A stretch of 64,000 nt of DNA from Litsea cubeba (GCA_012931725.1 CM022948.1:67812320-67876319); one strand, 5' to 3'. Shown: positions 30,501-43,010, counted from the first letter of the stretch. Numbers and translations: made by a program. The notes: a model not told the origin generated them from the sequence alone.

Positions 30501-33500
30501 CGAATTTCGTGACACTATATCTTGCACCATTAGATTATGTTGAAATTCAGCATTTCCTTGCACTGTTTCTGATATATACTATTGTATGAAGTCAGAGTTC
30601 TATTTAGTAGTTGATCTCTATGATGCCCAGATACGGGTACGGACACAGATAAAGGGATTGTGGATACGATTCGGCACTTTTGAAAATCTAGGACACAGAT
30701 ATGAATGAGTATCCTAATATTTTCTTTAAATTACTTTTGAATTAATGAAATTATCATTGTTTCTGATCCTTTTTAACTATTTATGTTGAAAAGTAAACAA
30801 ATTAAAAGAACTAACTAATATGAAATACTGGACTTGGTAAGTAGGATATGTCCAATAAGGATTTGCAGGGCTTGTACAAGAATCCAGGTATCATATGTTG
30901 ATCTGTAATGTCTGAGATAACAAGCAACAAAGGACTACATTTAAGTTTGTTTTAGGAGTGTGCGTGCGCATTTGAATCTCCAATGCAACAAAAAAAAAAA
31001 GGACCACATTTGAGATTTGTTTTAGGAGTTTCTAACGGATCAAGAGTAGGGATGGTAATGGGTCAAGCTAAAGCAGGCACCCTGCCTCCTATTAGGGGCG
31101 GGTTCAGTAGTGGATCTATTGAGCTTGAGGCAGGTATGGGCTTGTAGACTTTGACCGGAGTCGGATTCGCGGCAGTTTCAGATTTTGGGTGCACTTGACC
31201 TGCCCTGCCTCACCCCAATTATATAATTTGTATGCCTTTTGTAAATGTTTAACACAACATTAGTGTAGCACAACTGGTAGCAGACAATCTATATGTGCGG
31301 GAAGTCCCAGGTTGGAGTCCCGCCCTCCATATCATAGATAAAATTATTTTAATTTTAGGTTTAAAAAAAGACAATCAAACTCGACTTGACGTGAACCTGT
31401 CATGGTCGGGTTTGGTATTAGTAACAATACACTTGTCACGGGTTAGTTCAGGTTCAAATGGGACGTATATCAGTCAGGGTCCGGCCTAAACCCGATCCAA
31501 GCCCGTTGCCCTCCCTAATTAAGAGGGGTGTTTAAGAGCAGATTATCAATTCATATGAGGAAAAACATGAAGATGCTATATTTTATGGCTATTTAAAACC
31601 TTAGAATGGAAACAGCCTCTTTGCAAAAATGCAAGGGTAAGGCTGCGTACACATGCGCCCACCCTCCCCCTACCCCCGCTTAGCCGGGGAGCACTTTGTG
31701 CACCGGGTGAGCCCTTTTTTAAAACCTTAGAATCTGACCACATTGCTTAAGGTGCGTGTAGATTAATTGTTCTTTCCTATAGCATGCTTGCATTCCAATT
31801 TTATTAACTCTTGTACAATTTAAGTTTGGTTTGCCAACACGTTTGGAGGTCCTACTGATCACAATTTGGAAATGAGTATTAGTTCTAAAAGATGCAAAAT
31901 ATAAACCAAGTATGGACAAACCACTTTGATGCAAATTCATCATCACAATTCAAGTCTAAGCGCTCACCTTAATGAGATGATGCAGCCCCAATGAGCTGTT
32001 GAAAGGAGACACGTGGTCCACATGCGGGAGCAAAGAAAGTTTAGATATTTTCTAATTTTATTAATTGCTATTAGTTTCCAATTCTATTTAATAAGTTGTA
32101 ATTAGGGTAGAATCTAATTTGGTTAACTTTCCTAGTTTGATTAAGAGTCTTAACCATTAAGGTTTCTTTTCTTATTTACTATTAAAAAAAGGTTTCTTTT
32201 ATTATTTATATGCATATCGGAGAGATTAGTCTCAGATTTTTAACTATTGGAATAATATTCATGGGTTTCTATCCCTTTGAGGTGCCTCCTTGTGTGTGAT
32301 TACTGTGATAGTCTCCACCACCATGGAGACCATTACGTGCTTCGGCACTTGTCACACAAACCTAATCCTAAATGTCATCTCAGCATAGATACGTATACTA
32401 ATAAGCTATTATAATTGTTTATGTTTGGTTGCCAACACATTTGGAGATCCTACTTATCACAAATTATAAATGGATTTTAGCCCTAAAAGATGAAAAATAT
32501 AATCCAAGCATGGACAAGCCACTTTCATAGCAATTCTTATCAAAATTCAAGTTCAAGCATTCACCCACATAAGAATGAAGGGGGAAAAACACATCATGAT
32601 GGTATCATAGATTAACAATTGCAGCATAGAATCCTATACGAATAATAAGCTGTGAAAATAGTTTCCTTTTTCTGATTGGTAACATATATGGCATCTCGTG
32701 TAATCATCCATACATGGTTTTAAAACATTGAAACGTGAGGTAAGGTTTTCCAATTGCTCAAAGCATGGAGTTGATGGGGTTTTAAAACATTGAGATGTGA
32801 AGTGGGGTGTTCCGATTAATTAAAGCATGGAGCTGATGGGGTGTATCAAGTATGCACCCCTCATCCCACGAAATATAAATATATATGGAAAGTGAGTGAA
32901 GTGCACACTTTAACTGGGAAATAAATCTCAAATATGCCTCATACAGTGAGAAGTCGACCTTGAATACAAGTCGGCCCTCAGAGTTGAGTCATGAGATGTT
33001 TTTCAGGAAGCTATGTCCTAAGGTGAGGCCTCAAGATATAGCCCCAATCGCTTCTAAGAAAACATTGTTGACATACACAGCATGTCTTGGCACCACCTGC
33101 TACACCTACTAAGTAATATGGATAATATGTAACATTTTTATCTGTGCCTCAAATTTGGATAGGTTAGTGACATTATTATGTACAGCCAACAGGGATATCT
33201 CAGCCTCTTATTAAGTCATATATTCTCTTGCATTTGCAATGTAATTAGTTGTTGAAAAAAAGAAGTTAAGTTAAAGATAAACTTAGAAGTTTAAGCATCA
33301 AACCTTTCCATCCAGTGCAGAGATAGCAGCTGAAGCCTCCTCGCCAGATGTGAAAGTAACAAAGCCAAAGCCCCTAGATCTGCCCGTATCACGATCCAAG
33401 ATAACTCTTGCTGCATGAGAAGATCATCCACTGATGTTTGCATACCAGAAGTCATGACGAAATTGAGGACATAAAGAGGTTAATGTATACCTTCAATGAC

Positions 33501-33781
33501 CTCTCCATAGCTGGAACATGCTTCTCTCAAACTGGTATCATCAGTGCTATATGAAAGCCCTGAGAGAGGGATCTCAAAGGAATCAGAACATGTGCTAAAG
33601 ACATGAAAATGTGATATTGCAGTTGACAGGAAACAAGAAACATACCTCCAAGAAAGATTTTGGAAGAAGACATGCACCGTATTGCTTGGAATAGTGACGG
33701 GTTTGAAGCAGACAGTTCTGTTTTAATGTGCTTGTTTACAGTTTGCTTAAGTAGATTACCAATTTTACTGGTAAAAGCCAT
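27565..33781 (-). CDS. Glycine-rich RNA-binding protein, mitochondrial type (four exons)
   Basis: Coding exons on the minus strand are 33781-33646, 33559-33491, 33410-33304 and 28071-27565. All introns are GT-AG and the joined frame gives 272 residues. Residues 1-40 form a basic, Ser-rich, acidic-poor leader with RCMSSS before the RRM, as in plant mitochondrial glycine-rich proteins. One RRM (41-118) carries RNP2 KIFLGGL (41-47) and RNP1 RGFGFVTF (81-88). The rest is a Gly/Tyr/Ser-rich tail that ends acidic and Asp-rich. Family members bind RNA in mitochondria and take part in RNA editing or stress responses. The third intron is 5.2 kb and full of repeats. The start was chosen as the first ATG after a TGTGCAG acceptor, which fits a 5'UTR intron. 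Two cysteines (C36, C60) are visible. Function is inferred from the family. Confidence 0.92.
29118..29400. repeat. 140-bp tandem duplication in intron 3
   Basis: Two adjacent copies (29118-29257 and 29258 to about 29,400) differ at only a few bases. The low divergence indicates a fairly recent duplication. It lies within the long intron of the glycine-rich protein gene and carries no ORF of note. Confidence 0.85.
31047..31517. mobile_element. hAT-type MITE, 471 bp, in intron 3
   Basis: The ends are imperfect inverted repeats: TAGGGATGGTAATGGGTC on the left and the complement of TAGGGAGGGCAACGGGCTTG on the right. Flanking 8-bp words ATCAAGAG (31039-31046) and ATTAAGAG (31518-31525) differ by one base and fit a hAT duplication. 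Inside is a tRNA-like piece (31,262-31,325) with a box-B-like GGTTGGAGTCC. Confidence 0.75.
31617..31720 (+). repeat. Au SINE 3' part
   Basis: Contains GCAAGGGTAAGGCTGCGTAC, a C-rich middle, and GAGCACTTTGTGCACCGGG followed by T6, the recognisable 3' half of the Au family of tRNA-derived plant SINEs. The tRNA-like 5' half is missing or too diverged. Confidence 0.7.
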
Positions 33782-36700
33782 TGTTCAAAACCTGCACACA
33801 GCATATGAAAATGAAAAAAAACTGTTAAAATTTTCTCTGCTGAGATCCAACCAAATGTGATAAAGGGCAAGAGACAACCATATATCATGAACCACACATG
33901 ATATACTCACATTGCAAGAAATTGACCAGAAAAAAAAAAAAATGAAGTGGGAACTGACTAAGCCCTAACTTGATAAAATCACAAAAAAACCCAAAAGGTA
34001 AAATTGATCCCAATGCATACAAATGCTACCAATCAAACTTCACGCAAGGAGGCCTGAACTGTAGCATAATATTAAGTATAGATTATAAAGAAAGATAAAA
34101 ATAAGCATCAAGTTGTCAAAGTCAAGAAACCCGCATGACACTTCTTAGCGCATTGTTGAAAAAGAATAAGTACAAAATATAATCATTAACACGCTATAAA
34201 AGGCATCATAGCACACTATAAAAGGCATTCAGGAGCTGAAAAGGTGAAGAAGAAAATTTTCAGCAACATGAAATGCACTGTTAGCAATGAATTTTTCACA
34301 ACAGTTCAAAATTAAAAAACATTTATTAGATCTTATCACCAGCCAATCCAATACCTACAAGTATCATAGACGGAAACAATAATAAAAGAAAAGTACAGGT
34401 TGAACTAGTAAGGATGTCTAGAGAGGGGCCAGAAACATTTTTTTAAGTTCAATTTCTAGTAGGATATTTTCATTTGTCTAGGAAAAAAATTAAAAAAAAA
34501 ATTTTTGGGGCCATTCATCTTCCATCCATCGCAGTATCAATATATGGTAATCATATGAAGAACATCAGTGGCATGTCTCAATATATATCATATATGGTAT
34601 GTGTAAATAGTTGTTTTTTTTTTTGGGCTCTGGATATCAAAAAAATAAATCCAAAACATCAATGCTACATGACTAGAAGTGTTTCCCAGAGTTATAAGTA
34701 ATTCGTGAAAAATAAAATAAAGAACATAGGGTGAAACATATTCTACAGCATAACGCTCCAACAGCTAATTCATCACTTATTTCCCTCTGAAACCTCCTCA
34801 AAGTCCTACAAATTCTTATCTTAAGAGATTCCATTAATCACTAGATAACCTCTTAAAAGAAGAGAGAGAAAAAAAAAAGAGCCAAAAACTGACCAAAAAA
34901 AGCCACTTGGCTGTTGCCCTTTCCATCTTAACGAATCACCTGAACCGTGGGATTCAATATAAGTATTGAATCATAAGGGGATTTGTACTTGAGTACTAAC
35001 ATTTTCATGTAAATTGGATTCGTTATAATAGATACAAACCTATTTCCCAGGAATCTGATACAAATTATATATCAGATCTAAGGTTATAACTAGGATCTTT
35101 ATATATATTAAAGGGGGAAAAAACTCTTTAAAGAAGAGGTTGGCTACCTGAAACGGTTAGGAAAGCATCATCATCCTCGCCATGATTTGCGGGGAGAACG
35201 AGGAAAGTGACTAAAAGATGTGAAGGGAAAGCTAAAGGTGTGCCTTAATACACAGTTAAGATATTTGATAATTTCCACTGGCAAAGGAGTCATTTCACAG
35301 TCTACAATTGCCATCTGCGAGTCCACAAGAGGACTTGATTGAAATTGATCTTAAAACATTGCTTTTTTATATTAGCCATTTAACAATCACTTCATTGATA
35401 TTGGGCCTAAACTTAATGATTTTTCGAGATTTTCCCTAAAAATAAATGTGGAACATGGAAAAATCTAGACTAGGAAGTACCAATACAAATGTGAATTACA
35501 TATGATCCTAGGGCAAAGGCATGCAGGGTCTAGGCTAACACCTCAAATAGTTGGGCCATCTTCTTGTGCTCTATAGCAATGGTCTAATGGGCCAAACTAA
35601 CATGTAGCACAGCAGTACAAATGGGAATTAAATGATCATTGGGCAAAGGCATGCAATGTCTGGGCTAACGCATGAATTAGTGGGTCCCAGTTTTTTTGTG
35701 TGTTCCAGAGCACTGACATAATGGGCCAAACCAACACACAGTGCAACTATAAGGCACACTCCCATTGTGGGAGAAGCCTAGGGATCAAGTACATGAAGGC
35801 CGATTTAGTTCACTTCCCAACAAATTGGAGATAAAAAAAAGGCCACACCAAGGGAGGAACCCATGGTGCATTAATCTCCAAGATAAAAGGAAAGTCATTC
35901 AAATCATTGGTGTTCTCTACAGAGTATGCCATATATGCCTCTTTTTCCCTCTTCTGCTATGTATTTGCAAATCATTGGCTCAAAGGGCCATCTTTGTCTG
36001 GTCAGTCCACTAAGCACTTCAAAAGAAGGCTTTACTAGTATGTAGAGGTGGCAATGGCATTGAGTCGAATGGAGTCGGGTTCAGCACTGAGGGCAACATA
36101 TATAGGTTTGCTCAACTCAAACCTGACTCATTTATTAATCATCTTGAAAATCCCAATGGAGCCCTTAATTAGCCAGTCATGTTCAGGTTGGGTTGGCAGG
36201 TCATACTACAATTAGTCAGCTTGGGTAAGGTTCAGTTCGGGTTGGCAGTAGCAAGAATGTACTCGACCAAAACTAACTCATTCATTAATCAGTTCAGAAA
36301 CGTCAACCCGAAGCCCGAATTAAATGGATGGGTTCAAATTGAGTTAGCAGGCTCGGTCAGGAACTGCCACAGTAATGGTATGTAGTGAAGCTCTAAGAAC
36401 TCAACAAATATCCTTGTGGTGGAAAGCATGACGCTCAGCAGCATAGGAAAAAACTTAGGCATAAGAACAACAGCAGCAGCAATAGCCATAATATACACCA
36501 CCACAAACAAACAAACAAAAAAAAAATGTCAGCCCAAACATGGAAAGCAGGAAATCAGGGCCACTCAAGCATGTGAGACAGGGAACACATGGGTAGTGCA
36601 AAAGAAAAGCATTATAATCTACAAAATGAATAGAAAATCACTGCGACAGCGTTTCCAAAATGCGCAAAAGCATGGACATAAACCACAGTATCATATTAAA

Positions 36701-37165
36701 AACTAACCCTGCAAGTCTGCAACAAGAAATAATTTACTCAAAACAAAGTAGACCTCTCCCTCAAAACGGAAGCCATTCCCCATCAATACATGAGCGCTTC
36801 AAAGAAGACCTAATCTATATGAACAAATCAGAACTAGGGCATCATAAATCTAACCCTAGAAACGGAATCATTCCCCTAAAACCATGAGATCTTCTCTCGG
36901 AGCTAAAAGACAGAATCTAGAGGAAGGACCCAAACAAGAACTTCGATGAAATCACAGTAAATCGAAACCCTAGAAATGGAAATCATTTTCAAACATGAGA
37001 TTTTCATTCCGAGCTACTAACATGTCGTTACGAGAATCTGAGAGCTAAAGAAGCAAAATTAGAAGTAGAAATGAAAGCTAGGGTTTAGAGATTGGAGAAC
37101 GACGCACCAGAGATGCTTCCCTTTCGAAACCTAGAACCCTCCTTGAGAAACGAGGGTCGTTAGCT
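33782..37165 (-). other. Probable 5'UTR intron and leader of the RNA-binding protein gene
   Basis: A TGTGTGCAG acceptor lies 11 nt before the ATG (AG at 33793-33792). A candidate donor CTG|GTGCGT is at 37107, so a leader exon of about 50-60 nt would lie at 37,108-37,165. The intron would be 3.3 kb and includes a MITE (36046-36377) and an imperfect direct repeat of about 130 bp (35,514-35,760). Only RNA evidence can confirm the donor and start site. Confidence 0.4.
36046..36377. mobile_element. hAT-type MITE, 332 bp
   Basis: It is flanked by perfect 8-bp repeats GTATGTAG (36038-36045, 36378-36385). The ends are imperfectly inverted (AGGTGGCAATGGC; complement of TGTGGCAGTTCC). The interior has the GGGTTGGGT-type words seen in other hAT MITEs here. 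Confidence 0.75.
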
Positions 37166-37170
37166 TTTAA

Positions 37171-38082
37171 GGCAGCGTTGGGTTCGATGGAATGTTGTAG
37201 GTGGGAATGGAACGGAGACCGGAATGAGTTTGGAATGGAATGAGACAGGAATGGGCATTTTCATTCCAATGTTTGGTACGCTGAGGAATCAACCCAGTCG
37301 AACGCAGGAATGAGTCCTGAAATGGAATAAAATTTACATAAGACTGACCAAAATACCCTTATTAGAATTTTATCTTTGGCTCAGTCAATGTATAGATTAT
37401 AATATTATTAAATAGGTGGGGCCAGGGGCCCACACAAGGTCTTATATTTTATAATAATAATAATAGATTATATTATTATTATAGGTGGAGCCCACACAAG
37501 CTCTTCTATTTATAATCTTATAATAATAATATATAGATTATATTATTATTATTATATAGGTGGGGCCCACACAATTCTTCTATTTTATAATATTAATAAT
37601 ATATATATATATTATATTATTATTATATAGGTGGGGCCCACACAGCTCTTCTCTTTTATAATCTTATTATTATTGTATAATAATTTATAGATTATATTAT
37701 TATTATATAGGTGGGGCCCACACAAGTTCTTCTCTTTTATAATCTTATATTAATTATTATTATTATTATTATTATTATTATAATATATATATTATATTAT
37801 TATTATAGGTGGGGCTCACATAAGTTCTCTTTTATAATCTTATTATTTTAATAATAATGTATAGATGTGAGAAGGGTATTTTGGTCTAAAAAAAAAGTAG
37901 AAAGGAATGGAATGGCCATTCCTTCCCATCCCGGATGGAATGGTCATTCCTCTACATAAGGGAATGGGATTCCGGAGGTAATGGTCATTACGCCACTTTT
38001 TTGCGAACCAAACGCTGTAATGACCATTCCGTTGGAATGACCATTCCATTCCGACCTTCATTACAGTGAACCAAACGCTACC
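37171..38082. mobile_element. Harbinger/Tourist-like element, 912 bp
   Basis: The TIRs are GGCAGCGTTGGGTTCG and the complement GGTAGCGTTTGGTTCA. TAA is duplicated on both sides (37168-37170, 38083-38085). The outer thirds are complementary arms rich in GGAATGG/CCATTCC. The middle contains about five copies of a GTGGGGCCCACACAA motif separated by (ATT)n-rich DNA (37,415-37,830). No transposase is present. It lies immediately upstream of the presumed start of the RNA-binding protein gene. Confidence 0.8.
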
Positions 38083-38764
38083 TAAGGGTTTGGATCGAAA
38101 GACAGGTGCTATTTATATCCACATAGAACGGATCCTGACCGTTGGATATTGAGCCTGAGCCGTTGGATTATTCGCTCGGGTGATTTAGTAAAAGAGATTT
38201 GACTTTGTTTTGTCTAAGTCCATTTACGTAAGGTTAAAAGGGTAGCTAATTAATTTGCATCCGAGGTTGTCGGTTCAAAACTACACTAACACACTAAAAC
38301 TATAAGGGAGTTTATGTGGCTTCTTTTGGATCCGAAAGGATTAGTAAAACTCAAAATTGAGCACCCTCTTATAGTAAAAAAAAATTACATTTATTTAATC
38401 CTTATTCCGTATGCACCCGTACAAAAATAGAAGAAAATAAAAGCAGCAAATGCACCCAAAACAAAAAAAAAAGGCACCACTTCAAGTGGGTCTTGGGCTC
38501 TTCCTCTCCATTCCTAGGCAAGCACCTCTTGAGTGTTTTTTTTAGAGTCATTGAATTGATTTTTTAAGTCAAGATATAAAATTGGGACTTATATATTAGA
38601 AATTTACGTATGTGAAATTTTCATATTTAAACGGGACTTTTAAAAGAAAAAAAATTTAAGCTTGAAAGGAGGCGAGGTGCCTAGATATTTCATAGGCACG
38701 TTTAGAGTGTCCCACCAATTTTCTATCTCTGTTTTTTGCCCTTTTTGCCCATGTCTCTCAATAT
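38083..38764. other. Intergenic, no gene seen
   Basis: AT-rich sequence with a weak tRNA-like stretch near 38,240-38,290 (TAGCTAATTAATTTGCATCC, then GGTTCAAAAC) that may be a decayed SINE head. No ORF with a recognisable domain. Confidence 0.4.
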
Positions 38765-38978
38765 TGTTAACAGACTTGACCCAGTCCAATCTAAGGGATA
38801 AGATTGACTTACTTATCTGGCTGTGTACAAGTTTAAATCTTCCCAATCCTTAATAGATATGAATCTTTTGAATTCAAATGTAACTGAGATATCTCTCTCT
38901 GTAACAATCTCTTGTAAAATTTATTTATACATCATAATGCAAAGGCTAAGATAAGCTTGCAAGTCAATAATTTCTACA
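38765..38978 (+). repeat. Candidate Copia 5' LTR
   Basis: Begins TGTTAACAG and ends CTACA directly before the initiator-Met primer-binding site. The left end is a best guess, because no partner LTR is present in the window. Confidence 0.45.
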
Positions 38979-39767
38979 TGGTATCAGAGCCACTTCGGTC
39001 CTTTCTCTGTGACTTTTTTTGTTTCACGCTTTGAATTTCTCTGCCAAGTCGCCAGTTTGAATTTCTCTGCCACTTGGTTACCATCTTCTCATATTGCTAC
39101 ATCTCTCTTCGAATTTTTTATTCCAATGGCTGGCTCGGGTTCTTCGTCAGGTACCATTTCAATATCAAACATTGCAAGTCTTATTTCTATCAAACTGGAC
39201 AGAGATACCTATCTCTTATGGAAGAGTCAGTTTCTGCCGATTCTTCGCACAAACAAATTACTAAAATATGTGGATGGTTCTGCTTTGTGCCCTGAACAAT
39301 TTCTCCGTGATAAAGATAACATGATCACGTCCAAAATTAACCCCGCATATGATCTGTGGGTCGAACAAGATTCACTTGTCTTATTATGGATCAATGCCAC
39401 TCTCACACCCCAAATTCTTCAGAGGGTTGTTGGGCTTCAATCTGCTCGAGAGGTTTGGCAACGTTTGGAGAAGTTACATCTGATCCAATCTCGATCCCGA
39501 GTGTTGCAACTAAAGCAACAATTTCATAATCTCAAAAAGGGAGGTATGTCCGTAACCGACTATCTTGACAAGATGAAGGGCATTGCGGATGCCCTTGAGG
39601 CCATTTCCCAACTGGTTACTGAGTATGATCTTTGTAACCAAATTTTGAATGGGTTGGGCCCTGAATATGACTCTGTTCATACGTCAATCGTGAATCGTGA
39701 TACACCAATTACATTTGAAGACTTATTTGGTCACTGCTATCTTTCTCTCAATATCACGGGGTGTTAA
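38979..39767 (+). pseudogene. gag: Copia element fragment: primer-binding site and gag
   Basis: TGGTATCAGAGC (38979-38990), the standard initiator-Met tRNA primer site of plant Copia elements, is followed by gag with ATG at 39126 (MAGSGSSSG...). The frame is open for 213 codons and shows the Copia capsid domain: YLLWKSQFLPIL, EVWQRLEKL, LKKGGMSVTDYLDKMK and LNGLGPEYD. It stops at 39767 (NITGC), where Copia similarity ends before the zinc knuckle. Protease, integrase and RT are absent, so the element is truncated. A short candidate LTR lies upstream. Confidence 0.85.
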
Positions 39768-40150
39768 GATACCTCGCGATATCAAGGTATGTCGTTGATG
39801 TTTGGCTTGTGATCCTTTCTTCTTCTTCTCTTTCTCACATGAGCGTTTTCGTCTTCGAGGTGGTGTTAGAGAAAGCTGAAGATCAGGAGTTTGATGCTCC
39901 CTTTGTGAGATTGAGAGCCTTCTTCAGTGCAAGAAGCACAACAACCAGAAGGGCTTGGGTGACAATGGTAATATGATCCCATGCATTAATATTACGTTAC
40001 AACATTCCTATTCCCTACTAATATATCTTTGTTGATTGTTCATTGATATTTCATTTAGAATTGTATTAGCATATAGCTTCCTTTGTTTTCTTTTACTGTG
40101 TCTTCCCATGGTTATTTCTAACTATGTAACATGACAAGCACATTATATAT
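39768..40150. other. Non-coding stretch after the Copia fragment
   Basis: Begins where gag similarity ends. Contains AT-rich DNA and no recognised feature. Confidence 0.4.
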
Positions 40151-42811
40151 ATTATTATATATATTAAAGCAAAGGTAGAGGTGGGCTGCTAGGGGTGCCA
40201 CCTCATCCCTAAAAAAGTCTCCTCCTTTAGAAAAATATGCACAAAAAAACTCACATTATTTTAAGGTGCCACATCACTTTGGGCTACTCTTTCTCTCCTA
40301 AAACCTCTCTCATAAGAGATTTTTATGAACGTTTGAATTTAATCTTATTTCTTGTCATTATCCAAATTATAGCAAATCTTACAGTCGGTTTGTTTTTCTT
40401 TTTCTTAGATCTTCAATCATCAATGGGTCCTATGTTAAATATGTTTTGTGGGCCAGCCTTTGCCTTTCACGTGGGGCATTGTTTGGTCTCTTTCTCAATC
40501 TCCTAAAGTCTCTCCCGCTCATCAAGCAATTATACTTTCCTAAAATCTCTCCCTCTAATACTTCCCTAAAATTTCGCATCCTCCTAATATTTCTCCATCT
40601 AAGTCTACCCTAAAATATCTTATCCCCCTAATATTCCTCATCAATTACTATCACACGGCATTGGTTCACCATCAGTCTTTGATTTATTAAAGACTATCAC
40701 TTGAGGGCCCGAAGAGCCAGCCCAGCTCAGCCCGTGTAAAGATATATACGGTTTATTTATTATTTTTCTTGTGTATTGGTAGGCTGGGCTTTGTTTAAAA
40801 GTCCAACTTGGCAGGTAGCAATTATGTATTTTTTTATACATGGGCTTACTTTCACACGGCATTGGGTCACCATTAAGCTTTGGTTTATTAAAGACTTGCA
40901 CTTAATGGCCCAAAGACCCAACCCAGATCAGCTCGTGTAAACATATATTTTATTCTTTTATTCTTTCTTTTTTCTCTTTGTTCTTGGATTGGGCTTTGTT
41001 TAAAAGTCCAACTTGGTAGGTGGCATATAGGTATATTTTTTTACATGGTTTTACTTTCACACGGCATTGGGGTCACCATCCAACTTTAGTTTGTTAAAGA
41101 CAGGCATTTGTGGGCCCAAAGAACCAGCCCATGTGATTAGTTTGTTAAAGACTAGCATTTGAGGGCCCAAAGAACCAGCCCATGTGAGCATGTATATTAA
41201 ATATATATACTTCCCCTCACATGATCCTTAAATGGTGGGACATTTTATTTTATTTTATTTGAAAATAGTAAGACTTATTTTATGGATAGATGATTTGGAT
41301 GTGTATATATATATATCCATAAATGAGATGGTCGTAATGCTCGATGCCTTTAAATTCAAGAATTTTACTTCATTTTATATTTATTTTCATACATAGAATT
41401 TTTTTTAATATTCAAAGATAATAATAAAAACTTATTTTATATTTATTTTGTCTTAACAATATTTCAGAAGAATTATTAAATTTTAACATATTTTTATTTT
41501 TTGTCTAGGCTTAGCACGGGCCTTCGTTGCGGTGGGCTCACATGCCACAATTTTTTCTCAAATAAAAATCTATTATCCATATCCTTTATCTCCTAATGTC
41601 TCTCAATTAATATCCCCTAAAATCTCTCTATTTTGCTACAGTTATTGTTATTGTCTCTCTCAACACCATCTATCTTCCAACTTCTCAAGGTTGTCATCTT
41701 TTTATTTAATACTTAGGGCCCACCATTCAACAATTCACACTAATAGGTTTTTCATTAAAAATATCATTTTCTTTAGTTTCCAAATAAAGCTTTACTCTAT
41801 TCAAAGATTGTCACATGTAAATGAAAATCATACCCGACCTTCTGGTAGACCACCTCATGGATGGGCTTGTGATAAAAATGTTTTGAGGTTGGAGGTTTTT
41901 TGGTTGAATCTTATAGGCATCCTTTTCTGATCTGATTATATAGACATATGGCCCTAGGTTTGGCCCACCATAAATTACACTTTCGTGGACCCACATGGAC
42001 TCATAATTAAGAGATATATTCATTGGTCCAAGGTGGGCAAACTATTACTGGAATCAAATAACACTAGCCTGTGATTTTAAAGTCTCATAATTTATGGCTT
42101 TAAAGTTAAGATGTTTATACATTTTTTTAAAAGTCTAGAGCTGAAAAGTGATTTGATCAGTTCTAAAATGGTATTGGTGCTACTTTCGAAAGGGTAGAGA
42201 AGAAATTTATACGGAGGGATTGAAATGACCATTGGCCTATGTGAAAATAAAAAATGGTGCATTTATGTAACAAGAGGATTGCAACATTTTTATGATTTTC
42301 TTGTTAACAATATTATGTTGTTTGGTGTAACGTATTTTCCTTGCATAGAAGAAAAAAATGAATTAGTTTTTTTTTTAATAAAGAGGACTTTGATTTTCTA
42401 CGAAAATACAAAATTACATTCTCATGAGGAAATACGAATTTACAATAAACTAGAATCCTTTTGTTGCACAAACAGTCCAAATGGGGTGGTTTTGTTTTAT
42501 GGGGCTTTGAAAATGGGTGACAAAAAATTGAATACATTACATATATTAACAAAATTCGCTTTTCTATATCTTCTTTAGTAATTATTACCGTATTATTTTT
42601 TTATGTTGTTGTTGAATGGATTTTTTAGCTTTATCTTTGTAATAGTTTATTGTTGATGTTGACCACTTGTATTTATGATTGAAGATGTGTTGATTGTTTT
42701 TATACATGAATATATTCTTATATGTTTATAACTAATTTTGATATCTCATAAATTCAAAATGTAATATCTTAGTTTTTTGTCTCGGGCTAAGCACGGGGCG
42801 TTGTTACGAGT
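40150..42811 (+). mobile_element. Helitron-like sequence, possibly two copies
   Basis: A start of the form ATATATATTAAAGCAAAGG followed by GGTGCCAC...TCA, and two 3'-end-like blocks with CTTAGCACGGGCC (41,510-41,530) and GGGCTAAGCACGGGG (42,783-42,798), resemble plant Helitron ends. A second TATATATTAAAGCAAGC...GTGCCACGTCA start follows at 42,812. The exact TC and CTRR ends are not clean and no Rep/helicase is present. An ORF at 42,225-42,578 might be captured host sequence but could not be identified. Confidence 0.35.
40650..41200. repeat. About 200-bp tandem repeat, nearly three copies
   Basis: Units start with TTCACACGGCATTGG at about 40,651, 40,853 and 41,057. They share 'caccat...ttattaaagac', a GGGCCC/GGCCCA block with AGCCCA, and 'gggctttgtttaaaagtccaacttgg'. 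The last unit is short and its first part is repeated again to about 41,200. Confidence 0.75.
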
Positions 42812-43010
42812 TATATATATTAAAGCAAGCTTCACGGAGGCCATAAAAGGGTGCCACGTCAGTGCTTCTACAAAGCAAAATGCTGATTCTATGAAAAATA
42901 CATAGCTTTCATGTTATGAGGAGAACAAGATAAAATCAATGTAACTACGATGGTTTGAGGCACCGTAATGTTTTTTTTTCTAATGGTCCTTAAAATTTCA
43001 TCGTGAAGAA

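Noticed and set aside
31262..31325. tRNA gene
   Set aside because: Boxes A and B are suggestive, but the cloverleaf arms do not pair and it lies inside a MITE.
42225..42578. Possible F-box-type gene (118 codons)
   Set aside because: Only loose resemblance to F-box-associated sequences; no motif strong enough to name. Noted only as a possible Helitron capture.
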